A stretch of DNA of 64,000 bases. It comes from Prorocentrum cordatum. Lineage: Eukaryota; Sar; Dinophyceae; Prorocentrales; Prorocentraceae. Of the stretch, positions 24,800-34,589 are shown in pieces. Within the stretch, counting starts at the first letter, position 1; the number at the start of each line of letters is the position of its first letter. The notes under the pieces are model-generated. The model was not told where the DNA came from and made no database searches. It saw only the letters and a program-made list of their open reading frames with translations. The stretch is from assembly GCA_963575745.1 (NCBI GenBank), contig CAUYUJ010009502.1, positions 1,951 through 65,950 on the forward strand, given 5' to 3'. The position numbers were made by a program, and so were the translations under genes.

Positions 24800-24950
24800 G
24801 TCGGGCGTGTCCCCCTGCAGGGGGATTTGGGACGATACATCAAAAATACCCCAGACGTGTCCCCCAAAAAGAATCAAAACGGTAAAACAACTGGTCCCCA
24901 AAAATGTGTTTTTGATATCTTGACATACCCCTCAGACCAAGACCCCCGAC
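24800..24950. mobile_element. 151-bp MITE, family M1, copy 2
   Basis: The left end GTCGGGCGTGTCCCCCTGCA matches M1. The interior is A-rich with AAAATACC and TTTTTGATAT motifs. The right end is diverged but still finishes in CCCGAC at the same 151-bp distance as copy 1. Confidence 0.65.
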
Positions 24951-25370
24951 GTCATGATTTTGTCATTTCGTCGACCCCCAGAGCTCCCGACCCTCTCCCC
25001 ATGACCGGCCTTGCATCCTGAGTCGTTTTTTGACGCTCCCGAGGCCTGGCGAGGGCCCCCGGAGGCCGAAAATTAAGGAAAACCTCCCGTCGTGATTTAT
25101 TCATTGCTCGAGGGGGTCCGGGGAGGGACAGGCCCCACTCAGCCCAAGCCCGCGGCCGGCCCCCGGAGGGCGAGGACAGCCGAAGACCTTCTCGCCGCGA
25201 GCCCTCCGCGCCGACGGGGCGTGGCCTCCGAGGCCCTCTGGGGCCGCGCGGGGCCTCGGTGGTGCCACCGGGGGGGGGGCCTCGGAGGCCCCGATGGGGG
25301 CCTCCGAGGGGCCCCGAGGGGGCCCCGAGGGCGCCTCGGAGGCCCCCATAGGCCCCGAGGGGGCCTCCGA

Positions 25371-25372
25371 TG

Positions 25373-25404
<32 letters not shown>

Positions 25405-25408
25405 TGTG

Positions 25409-25456
<48 letters not shown>

Positions 25457-25458
25457 TG

Positions 25459-25489
<31 letters not shown>

Positions 25490-25566
25490 ATGCGTGCGTG
25501 CGTGCGTGCGTGTGCGTGTGTGTGCGTGCGTGCGTGCGTGCGTGTGCGTGTGTGTGTGCGTGTGTT
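25371..25566. repeat. (TGCG)n tetranucleotide microsatellite
   Basis: About 196 bases of TGCG with occasional TG or TGTGTG variants. Confidence 0.95.
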
Positions 25567-25618
25567 GTCGCTCGATATCTCATATGTCGTCGCGCGCTGC
25601 CAATCTTGTAGCGCAAGC

Positions 25619-25660
25619 TCCAGAAGGGCGTCGGGAGGTGCACCTCCCGATGCTTCTGGC
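25619..25660. repeat. Perfect 20-bp palindrome in a larger hairpin
   Basis: TCGGGAGGTGCACCTCCCGA at 25631-25650 is its own reverse complement. CCAGAAG before it and CTTCTGG after it extend the symmetry with unequal internal loops. Confidence 0.85.
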
Positions 25661-26690
25661 TTCGCGTTCCTGGATTTGCGGCGGCACGACCCCGCAGCCG
25701 CCGCCGGGCCAGGGGGCGCCAGCCTTGCACCAGCGCGGCGAGCTTCTTCTCGTCCGCGGTGCTGAGCAGGGAGGCCTGCGGCGCGCGAGGGGGGGGGGGA
25801 GCGGGCCCGAGCACCCCGCCGAAGGAGGGGGGGAGGCAGGAACGGGCAGAGGATGGTCTCCTTTAGGTCGTCGGGCAACGGTCGTCGCCCTGAGATCCGA
25901 GGCTCCAAAAAATGGAAGCGGCCGGCGTTGGGCTGCGTTCGGCCTCCAGGAACCCTCACCGGGCCTCGGGACAGTCAACAAACGACGGGAGGTGGTCCAG
26001 ACCTCCGGGGCCTGGAAAAATTGGAGCAGCCAGATGTCCGAGTCCCCTGTGGGTATTGTGGGGGCCTGGGTGATGGCAACGTCTGGGCGGGGTGGGGCAC
26101 GTCGGGGCACGGCTGCGCTGCGATCGCCACAGTATTCGCGCGAGCACCCGCATGTTTTGGGGGTGGGTCCAAGCCCCCTCCCTCCCTTGAACGATCGCTA
26201 CCGCGTGGCCCGGGAGAGGGGGAGGGGTGTGGCCTGGGCAACCACCATGACGCGCCAGACGGAATTATGGGCATGCCGACAATGTCGGCTCTCCATCGGA
26301 ACCAAACAACTTCAACCCGCCGTTGCTTCCTGCTGGCCAGCTCGACACCACTTCGACCCTTGTGCCTTAGACGATGGGCAATGCGGGTGAGCAGGTGGTG
26401 CAGGCGGAATGAAGAAGGAGGGGCAGCGATCGACCGGGGTGTCGCAAGGTCACGGGCGCAGGCAACACGACGACGACGGCCGAGAAGAGCGCATCGCGGC
26501 CAGCCCTACTCCCCAGATATCTGGCTGCTCCAACTCTTTCGATGCGTGGAACCCCGAGGTCTGGACCACCTCCTCGCGACCAGCTTTGCGTGGAACCCCG
26601 GGGGTGCAAATCATGACTGGCGGCATGTGCGCGGCCCAGCGGGGGGACCAGGGACGTAATGAAACAAAAAGAGGCGCGCTGAAATCTGGG
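25661..26690. other. No convincing gene
   Basis: Both strands have long GC-driven frames through this stretch. None has a recognisable domain. Confidence 0.35.
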
Positions 26691-26692
26691 GA

Positions 26693-26718
26693 GATATCAT
26701 GGCCCCCGCCATGATATC
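26693..26718. repeat. Perfect 11-bp stem hairpin
   Basis: GATATCATGGC, loop CCCC, GCCATGATATC. Flanking GGGG on the left and CCCC on the right can extend the stem past a small bulge. Confidence 0.85.
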
Positions 26719-26806
26719 CACCCCCCCTAGTCATCACCCCCCTCTTTGCCGCCCCGAGATGCGCGGAACCCCGAGGTCTGGACCATCTCCCCGGGGCCAG
26801 CTTCTG

Positions 26807-26964
26807 AAGGGGCCCTGGGACGCACAAACAAAATACGCACAAATAAAAAAAAACAGTTTTCCCCATAGTTTCTGGGTTTTTGTCTCCCCCCCCCACTTCC
26901 CATATTTCCCGAAATTTCATATATATTTTCGAAGATTAACCGTGTCTGTGTGTTGCTTGCCCTC
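26807..26964. mobile_element. AT-rich MITE-like element, second copy
   Basis: Resembles 1842-1998 in order and spacing of GCACAAA/ACACACG, TTCCCCATA, a C run with ACTTCCCATATTT, GATTAAC and TGTCTGTG, and CCCTCCTG. No flanking direct repeat is obvious here. Boundaries come from the comparison with the first copy. Confidence 0.5.
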
Positions 26965-27112
26965 CTGAGCTTTGCGCCCCCGAGGCGTGGCTCGACGGTC
27001 CCGCGGCGAGGGCCCCCGGAGGCCGAACGCACGCAACCCGAGGCCGGCCGCCGGAGTCTCGGGGCGTCGGCTCTCTGGGTCCACGCGTCTGCGGGCCGCG
27101 CGCCCCAAGCCT

Positions 27113-27292
27113 CCTCCTCCTCCTCCTCCTCCTCCTCCTCTCCTCCTCCTCCTCCTCCTCCTCCTCCTCCTCCTCCTCCTCCTCCTCGTCCTCCTCGCAT
27201 CCTCCTCTCCTCAGTATGTTCCGCCTCCTCCTCCTCCTCCTCCTCCCTCCTCCTCCTCCTCCTCCTCCTCCTCCTCCTCCTCCTCCTCCTCC
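27113..27292. repeat. (CCT)n microsatellite in two blocks
   Basis: CCT/TCC triplets at 27113-27205 and 27222-27292 separated by a short unique piece. Confidence 0.95.
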
Positions 27293-27299
27293 ACCCAAG

Positions 27300-28078
27300 A
27301 CCCCCGACGTCGTGAGCAACTCACGACGCTGGCTCCCCGAAGTCTGGAGACCTTCCCTGGGGCCGGTTCTTCGCCCCGAGTGGTTTAGCTGACGCTCCGG
27401 AGGCCCGGCGGGGGCCTCCAGAGGCCAAGAATTGTCAAAGACCTTCGCCGTGAGTTTTTCGCGGCGTCGGGGATCTGGGGCCCCTGGCAGCTACCTGGCG
27501 CCTTGGCAGGCTGGCGGTTGCTGCCCTGGCCCGCCTGGCAACCCCGCGGGGCCCGGGCGGGGGCGTTCGCCACTCCGCGTTTCGGAGAGAGGGTACATCC
27601 TTGCTGGGAGAGTGGGACGGGAGCCTCCGCTGCCCGGTGCCGTCGGCTAGAGCCTGAGGATGAACCGAATCGATGGGCGGCGCGGTCCACACACACACAC
27701 ACCTATACATGTGTATATATAAATATCATGGCACGAACATTCGTGTATACCTATCGGCGCGCGCAAACTTGTACAATGACATATCTAAATACACATACGC
27801 GCATGAATGCATGCACGCACAAATATATATTTGAGAAAAACGCGCGGAAACACGCCATGGGAGCCGCCCGGGATCCGCCCCACTCAAAAAATACAACGGA
27901 AGCGGCCCCCAGAGGGGCCGATACAGCCTATCCTTGCGCGCCTCGCCCAGCCCCCGGACCCCTCCCGTACATCGCTCGGGCCTCGCTCAACGTACATCGC
28001 TCGGACCTAGTTTTTTCCCTCTCCGGCCCCCGCGCGCCTCGCCCCCCCCCCTGGACCCCCCCTAGAGGGTTTCGCCCC
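27300..28078. other. No gene identified
   Basis: Holds a GAGGCCCGGCGGGGGCCTCC-type element related to text at 25035-25065 and 27000-27030, a short AC run (27690-27702) and an AT-richer stretch at 27715-27835. Confidence 0.35.
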
Positions 28079-29184
28079 ATAAGCGCGCCTCTCCCCCCTC
28101 CTCCCCCCCCTATTCTCGCAGACTTTTGCCTCGCTCTTTCTTTCCGCAAAGTCTGCGGCAGACCGTGCGCGGCCGGGGCAACGCCCGCCGCGACCTGCCG
28201 GGCGCGCGGCAACTAAGAGACAAACTGGCAACGCAAAGCGCGACTATGCGGTTTGGCGTAAACATGCGGGGGCCTGCCAAGATGCGATACACTTGTTTAA
28301 GTGCCGCAACTGCCAGCTGAGCATCCAACACGGGCGGCACCACGGAGAACGAGAGAGGGAGAGAGGGAAAGAAAGAGAGATTTGATTGAATCAGGACGAC
28401 AGGGGGGATGAGGACGAGGACGGTCAACGTCAGGAAGAACGACGCTCGTCACCCTAGTGCCGCCGTGCTGTCGACGATTGCACATGCATTGCGCAACACA
28501 TTTTGTCCCGAACCGCTTCCACTGCAGTCGCCAGGTGCGGAGTCTCGCTGCAATTACACCTAACGCGACAAACAACCTTCATCCTCCTTTTTCTTTCTCC
28601 GTCGTCGTCCTCCATCGGGGCCCGTTCTAATGCGGACATGGAGGCGGGGCCATCATACCTATACTGATCGCAACGGAACTCGACGGCCGACGACGAATGT
28701 GATACACGTGCGCGCAGGTTCTCACGTGATTCGCGGCGAACGCCATCGCTTCCCGCAAGCAGACAGGGCCTTCATGAAAAGGATGCAGTCAGAGCTATAA
28801 CGCTCGCTCAACAGTTCAATGCAATAAAATCCTTTGCCAATTAGTCATCCAAGTTCTCCATTGCAATCATGCGATTCTCTGCGGGAAGACGTTTGCCTCG
28901 CGGGGGTCCTCTTGGGAATCTCTTGGGGTGTTTCCGGGGCCTCTTGGGCCGTCTCGAAGCCATCTGAAGCGCGCTTGGAGGGCTCTTGGGCCGCCTCGGG
29001 GCCCTCTCGGGGTCCTCCGAGGCCGCGCTGGACGTATCTTCGGCCGTCTTGGAGGCACCTTGGGAAGTCAAACCCTGAAAAATTGTCTCTGGCCCCCGGG
29101 GCCAAAAGCGGGTGCCGAAGGGGGGGTCTTGGAAAAGTGCGCCGCCCCTGGGCCCGGGGCCCCAGGCGCCCGTTATATCATATA
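28079..29184. repeat. Duplicated 1.1-kb segment, copy A (empty site)
   Basis: This segment matches 32368-37704 (copy B) from AAGCGCGCCTCTCCCCCCTC at the left to CGCCCGTTATATCATATA at the right, with scattered substitutions and indels. Copy A has an uninterrupted GTCAG at 28429-28433, where copy B carries a 3.95-kb copia element. Shared landmarks include GCGCGCGGCAACTAAGAGA, CCTAGTGCCGCCGTGCTG and TGCAATAAAATCCTTTGC. No protein frame is conserved between the copies, so the segment is probably a non-coding repeat or duplication. Confidence 0.85.
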
Positions 29185-29418
29185 TGCGCGACACCGAACA
29201 CAAGCGCTGATCGGGGCAAGCGGCCCGCCGAGACCGTGGACAAACGGGCGGCTGCTCATGGGCGCAAGCACCCCGTGGGTGGGCGCTCCGAGGTATCGAC
29301 CGGGTTAGAAATATCAAACACGCGACACTCGCATCGGTTGAAACGACAACGAAATTCACCCCAATACGCATCCCTCATAAACCGCGCACGCCAGAGCGCA
29401 TCCGCGACCGGGGCGCAC

Positions 29419-29559
29419 CTTGAAACTGTTGGGGCGATGCTGCAGGAGCGCGGCGTCCTCGCACCGGCCCGCGGCCTCGCGCGCGCCCGCCGGGGCCTCG
29501 CCCGAGGCCGCTCTCGGGGCGAGCAGCAGGGCGAGCGCGGCGAGCCTCGGGGGCGCCAT
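29419..29559 (-). CDS. Possible first exon encoding a signal peptide
   Basis: An ATG at 29559 opens 47 codons that look like a secretory leader: a short basic start (MAPPRLAA), a hydrophobic LALLLAP core, small residues, then an acidic/polar stretch with a Cys (RCEDAALLQ). It ends at CAAG|GTGCGC, a good GT donor at 29418, in phase 0. Downstream exons could not be found; the next minus-strand sequence is duplicated segment A. The call rests on the leader and the donor only. Confidence 0.3.
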
Positions 29560-29779
29560 CGAACGCAAGGATCGAGGCGGCGCGGTGCGGCGCGGGAGGG
29601 AGTCGGCCAAGACAGTATAAGCTCGAAGCCGAACGACTGCGGACGTGAAAACTGCAGGGCCAGGGTAAGCTGCTTGAAGACAGCCGAGAACAGCTACAAG
29701 GCGGCGGCAGCCCCGGGCCCCAGCGCGACACTTTTCCGCGCCGCGTCCCGCCGTGGCGGCGAGGAGGGCCTTGGCTGAT

Positions 29780-30585
29780 GGCACCCTTCGCTCCTGGGAG
29801 CCGCGGCGTTAAGAGTTTGTTACTTCACCGCTCTCAGTCGGGAGCCCTGGTATTCAGAGACGCTTTTGAGAGCCTTGCCATTCAGAGCTCTTTACGTCGC
29901 CGCGCTCTGGGGATGCGTTGCGTCAAGAGCTTGTTACGTCGCCGATCGGTGTTGAGAGCCATGGTGTTACTTGGCGTCTGTGAGCTTCTTGGGGGTCTTT
30001 GGGGGGCCCTTCGGGTGCCCTTTTGGGGCGTCTTGGGGCCCTTTTGGGCCTTCTGGGAAGCCTCTGGCCGTCTGGGGGCTCTCATGGCGGCCTCTGGGGC
30101 CCTTCTGGGAGCCTCTCTTGGCCCTCTTGAAGCTCCCTTGGGGCCGTGTTAGGGTCCTCTTGGGCTGTTTTCTGGCCATCTGAGGGGCCTTGCGGGCCAT
30201 CTGGGGATGATCGCTGGAGCCCCTTGGGTCGTCTTGGGCCGCGCGTAACCAGAAAAGGCGACAGCCTCCAAAAAACAAGCAAAAACCGTTGACAAATCAA
30301 TGATGTGTGCCTCTGTGGGCCCTCTGGGGAAGCCTCTCGCAGGCCTCTTGGAGAGTCGCGGGGCCCTCTGGGTCCCTCTTGGACGCCTTCGGCCGTCGCG
30401 GAACTTTCCGCGAGGCCTCCTGGGGCCCTCTTGGGGGCCTCTTTGGGCCCTCTTGGGGCTTCCCTGGGGCCGCCTGGGCGCCCTCTGGGGCCGCGCCGTG
30501 GCCCTCTTGGGACGTCGTGGGCCCCTTGAGCCCAATTGAAAACATGATCGGCCCACGAACCTGGAGAGGAACACAGAAATGTGGG
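29780..30585 (-). repeat. Phased CCAAGAGGGC motif, minus orientation
   Basis: From 29990 to 30235 and 30300-30530, GGCCCTCTTGGGG and variants recur at 10-12-bp spacing. Positions 29808-29985 carry diverged copies of AGAGCTTGTTACGTCGCCG. Confidence 0.6.
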
Positions 30586-30589
30586 ACAT

Positions 30590-31350
30590 GGCAACGTTTC
30601 ATAAACGCCTGATTGGGCGACGGGCAACTGCCATGCTGAGTGCATCGACCTTGATGCGCCGCGCCGAGGGCTGCGCTGTGCTGCGCCGTGCTGGCGCGCG
30701 ACGTACCATGCCGCGATTGCGCTCTATAGCGTTGTGAATCGAGCCCCCTGTTGCATCCGAGCCCTGACCGAACTGATCTGGATCGGGAGCTCGGGCTGTC
30801 TGGGCACGCAGTAGCTGCCCCAGGGCACATTGACACGTGGCGCGGCAGGAGGACGCGCCGCATAACGTCACAAGGGACGCGCCAGGCGACGTTCCAAAAG
30901 ACGTGCCATGGGGGCACACCACAAGACGTGCCAAAATGGACGCGCTACGGAACGCGCCAATGGACGCGCCACGGAACGTGCCAGGGGACGCGCCGTGTGA
31001 CGTGCCAGGGGGACTCGCCACGCGACGCGCCAATGGAACGCGACCAAATGCAATGCTAAGTGCATAGAACTTGATGTACCGTGCCGATGGCTGTGCTGTG
31101 CTGCGCCGTGCTGACCTGCAATGTGCCATGCCGCGAATGTGCTCTATAGCGTTGTGGATCGAGTCTGCCGCTGCATCCGAGCCCTGACCGAACTGATCTG
31201 GATCGTGAGCCCGAGCTGCCTGGGCACATAGTAGCTGCGCCAGGACTCATTGACAAGGTGACGCACCAGGTGGTCGCGCCAAGGGACGCGCCAGGCGACG
31301 CGCCAAGGGGCGCGCCATGGGGAAGCACCGCGGGAGCACGTGAAAACAAA
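30590..31350. repeat. Composite repeat C, two tandem units plus 12-mer arrays
   Basis: Two units start near 30625 and 31045 with TGCCATGC..GCTCTATAGCGTTGTG, then CATCCGAGCCCTGACCGAAC, TGATCTGGATC and GGGCACATAGTAGCTG. Each is followed by a run of GGGACGCGCCA-type 12-mers. The same order recurs at 63590-63850, and a fragment lies at 47580-47760. It leads directly into the 75-bp array, as it appears to do at 63.9 kb. Confidence 0.8.
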
Positions 31351-31359
31351 CGCGTCGCT

Positions 31360-32160
31360 CAACGCATCCTCAGTTCGCTCGAGACATCCTCACCAAATCT
31401 GCATGTTAGACGTCCGCCTGAACGACCTGTGCACGTGAAACCAAGCGCTTCGCTCGAGAGGCCTTCTCATCACCTCCTCATGCTAGACATCCGCGTGGGC
31501 GACCTGACCACCTGAAAGCAAACGTCTCATTCGAGACATCCCCCACATCTCCTCATGCTAGACATCCGCCCCGGCGGCCTGGACACGCGAAAGCAAGCAC
31601 CTCGCTCGAACATCATCCGAAGACCTTCAGATTAGACATCCGCCTGGGCGACCTGGGCACGTGAAACCAAGCGTCTCGCTCAACACATCCCCACCTCATC
31701 ATCATGCTAGACATCCGCATGGGCGACCTGGACGCGTGAAAACAAGCGCTTCGCTCGAGTCATCATCAACACCTCCTCATGCTCGACGTCCGCGCGGGCG
31801 ACCTGGACACGTGAAAACAAGCGTCTCTCTCGAGACCTCCCCTACACATCCACATGTTGGACATCCGCCCGGGCGACCTGGACACGCGCAAACAAGTGTT
31901 TCACTCGACGCGTCCTTAAACCACCGTCATGATAGACATCCGCCTGGGCGACCTGGGCGCGCCAGAACAAGAGTTTCGCCAAATGCATCCTCAACGCATC
32001 CCCATGCTAGACATCCGCCTGGGCGAACTGGACTCGTGAAAGCAAGCGTCTCGCTCGAGACATCCTGAGCACATCCTGATGCTAGACATCTGCCTGGGCA
32101 ACCTGGAGGCGTGAAACCAAGTGTCCCGCTCGAGACATCCTCTTGACCTGGGCACGTGAA
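31360..32160. repeat. 75-bp tandem array, about ten copies, in frame
   Basis: The motif AGACATCCGC recurs at 31485, 31560, 31634, 31709, 31784, 31859, 31934, 32009 and 32084, with one more diverged unit at 31408. The step is 74-75 bp. Each unit carries GGGCGACCTGG, ACGTGAAA, CAAGCGTCTCGCTCGAGACA and CTCATGCTAG. Since 75 bp is 25 codons, open frames persist on both strands (plus 31661-32068; minus from 32370 to 31927), giving a 25-residue repeat with GRPGHVKTSVSLETS-like text. I see no start context or second exon that would make it a gene. Confidence 0.85.
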
Positions 32161-32367
32161 AACATGCATTTCACCTGAGGCGCCCTCTGAATTCGGGCCC
32201 CCAATTCGGGGACAAACTAAACCAACAAGACTAGCGTTTCGCTCGGGACATCCTGAACCAATCCCACCCGCCCTTTCGGGCGTAGGTGGTTTAGGGCGTT
32301 CCCTCTTCCACCCCTTTCTCCCCCTTCGGGGAGGGGTTTGCCCCCCCCCTACCCCATCCCCGCCGCG
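32161..32367. other. H-element hairpin fragment between repeats
   Basis: ATCCCACCCGCCCTTTCGGGCGTAGGTGG at 32261-32289 (quoted in parts: CCACC, GCCC, loop, GGGC, GGTGG) matches the hairpin half of element H found at 56.8-57.9 kb. It is followed by CTCCCCCTTCGGGGAG, a short stem with a TTCG loop. Confidence 0.6.
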
Positions 32368-32918
32368 CAAGCGCGCCTCTCCCCCCTCCTCGCCCCCCTA
32401 TTCCTTCTCCCCCTCCTCCCTCCTCCCCCCCCCCCCTCCTCCTCCTCCCCCCCCCTGCCCCTCCTCCTCCTCCTCCTCCTCCCTCCCCCTCCTCTTCCCC
32501 CTCCTCCTCTTCAGGCAGCGCTGGGCCGTAAAGGCGTGCAAGTGAGTCCCAGCGCGCCTGATGAACTCTAATACTCCTGCCGGGCCTCGCAAGGTTTCGC
32601 AGACTTCTGCCTTGCTCTTTCTCTCAGCAAAGGTCTGCGGCTGAACGTGCGCGGCCGGGGCAAAGCCTGCCGCGACCCGCCGGGCGCGCGGCAGCTAAGA
32701 GAAAAACGGGCGACGCAAAGCGCGGCCATGCGGTTTGGCGGAACGACGCGCCCCCCCCCCCCCAACACGCGAGACTCTTTTTTACGTGCCGCAACGACCA
32801 GCTGAACATCCAACACGGGCGGCGCCACGGAGAACGAGAGAGAGGGAGAGGGAAATAAAGAGAGATTGTACTGAATCAAGAGGACAGCGAGCATCAATAC
32901 GAGGGCGGTCAGGGTCAG

Positions 32919-33207
32919 TCTGAACTTGAAATCGATGTTTCCACTCTTGCACTCTACATCGCTGTCGGCTACGTTGGGGTGACAGCAGTCACCCAGCAAT
33001 TACGCGTGAGCCTAAAACTCAAAAGGCCGGCCTGCGAGCCACGCAGCCACGGGGCGCACATAGGGCGAGAAAGCACGATCACGCAGAGGGATGGAGGGCA
33101 AACGGACAGGGGGGGGGGGGGGGCTAGGCGGGCATCCCAGGGGGGGGGGGCTCAGAGTCTCACAGGGCCCTCACGGGGCTCAGACGTTTCCTACAGGAAA
33201 CCTCAGA
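32919..33207 (-). repeat. 3' LTR of the copia element
   Basis: Begins TCTGAAC and ends CTCAGA on the plus strand (TCTGA/TCAGA short inverted ends; canonical TG...CA just inside). It matches 36579-36866 in order: TGAAATCGATGTTT, CACTCTTGCACTCTA, ATCGCTGTCGGCTAC, AGGCCGGCCTGCGAGCC, GGCAAACGGACA, GACGTTTCCTACAGGAAA. Several indels separate the LTRs, which implies an old insertion. Confidence 0.85.
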
Positions 33208-33292
33208 GTCATTACCCGTCTTCCCTAGCCTCGAGCATCTCCCTCATCCTCCAGATCAGCAAAGCGAGCTCCTGCGGCGGTACGTTCTCGTC

Positions 33293-33915
33293 TCAATCGA
33301 TGTTCCTCTGTCTGGTCGGGCTTCTCCACTCTCCTCGCTGCTCTCTGGGCTCGTCCTTCACCTTGATGCGGATGGCGACGTCGCCCTGCTGGATCGCGAT
33401 CCTATTCGCCCTCAAGTAGTCTCGAGCATACGCCAGAACAGCGCCCTTTTTAAGCAGAATATCAGAAAAAAACAAAAAAAAAAAAAGGTTCTCCATAACA
33501 TCTACCAATATCAGAATCGTATTCGGTTGTCGCAACACCTCTTTCAGCAACGCTCCGTCGATAGCCATCCTCTTATCTCGGCTCAATCCAGATCCATATT
33601 TCGTCAAATAATCGTAAACCGATTTCGCATCAGTCAAAGTAACTCTCGTTCTCCTCGAAACAGTATCCTGCGATGTTCGCAGACCTGTCTCTGAAATGAG
33701 CACCTCTTCGATAAGAACGCAAATCCATTCTCCAACTTCCAAAGAATCTGCCACATGTGATGATGCCTCGGCCGCCAAGGTGCCCCTGCGAACTCTCTGC
33801 GTAAACCTCGGCCTGTAATCCATCATCGCGGCTTCGACTAACTTTCCAGATGCAACTTCGTATTCTGCCATAAACAACAGGTGGCCTCCAATAGTCCTGT
33901 ATCTTGACACCTTGT
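33293..33915 (-). pseudogene. copia RNase H domain, interrupted
   Basis: Reads as the end of a copia Pol: RTIGGHLLFMAEYEVASGK and DYRPRFTQRVRRGTLAAEAS, then TDAKSVYDYL (the RNase H TD motif), DKRMAIDGALLKEVLRQPNT and DILLKKGA, equivalent to the usual ADxLTK end. A poly-A run (33466-33486 on the plus strand) inserts Phe residues between MENL and DILLKKGA, damaging the domain. The 5' side joins protease-like sequence with no integrase or reverse transcriptase between. Confidence 0.8.
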
Positions 33916-33920
33916 CGCTC

Positions 33921-34355
33921 TCAGGGTTGCCAGTGGCACGTCCTGAGTCGCACGGGAAGCCCCACTTTGATCCCTAACGCCGTGAACTCCAGCTTCGTCA
34001 CCTTCATGTGTAGATGACCGCCCGGCATCTCCAGGGCTGGCATCGACAACGCCAAAAGTGTCTGCCCCGTTGATATCACTGTCGGGTGTGCCTCGCCTCG
34101 ATGACCACTGATGCCGATCGGGGCAATCCAGACCTCGCCCTGCTTCGTGGAGCCGCTCGCGATGGTGAGCTGGCGATGCCCCCCTGTCGGTCGGCGCGCC
34201 AACCCAGGAGGTAGGTGCTGCTCGACACGCTCTCTCCAGCATTCGCTGCGCATGCAAGGGGCACATGCGGCGTCGACTAGCGCCGCCGTGTCAAGATTCG
34301 TTCGGAGATACTCGTGATCGATGCCGACGGCGAAGGCCACCCAGCAGATCCCCAC
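33921..34355 (-). pseudogene. Retroelement aspartic-protease-like region
   Basis: A frame of 144 codons with DTAALVDAACAPCMRSECWR, where the family normally has an LVDS/T-G type active site, then a hydrophobic LLALSMPALEMPGGHLHM stretch typical of the second half of the fold. The expected Asp-Ser/Thr-Gly triad reads DAA here, so catalysis is doubtful. It sits between the gag zinc fingers and RNase H, the normal position for protease. Assignment is by position and general pattern. Confidence 0.55.
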
Positions 34356-34589
34356 TTGCGCGAAGCTACGCTCGCGCCCAGCGTCGAACAGAACAAGCCT
34401 GCGCTTGTCGAGCTGATCGGCGGCAACTTCTGGCTGCCCCAGCGCGGGCGCCTCGGCCCAACTGGCCCCCGCCCATGACCCAAGAAGCCCCCCGAAGATG
34501 GGGGGGCGCAGAACTCCTTCCTTGGCCTCGCCCGTGCTTGCTTGCGAAACGAACGGCTCTCAGAGCCGCCCCTGCGCGACATCACCTGG

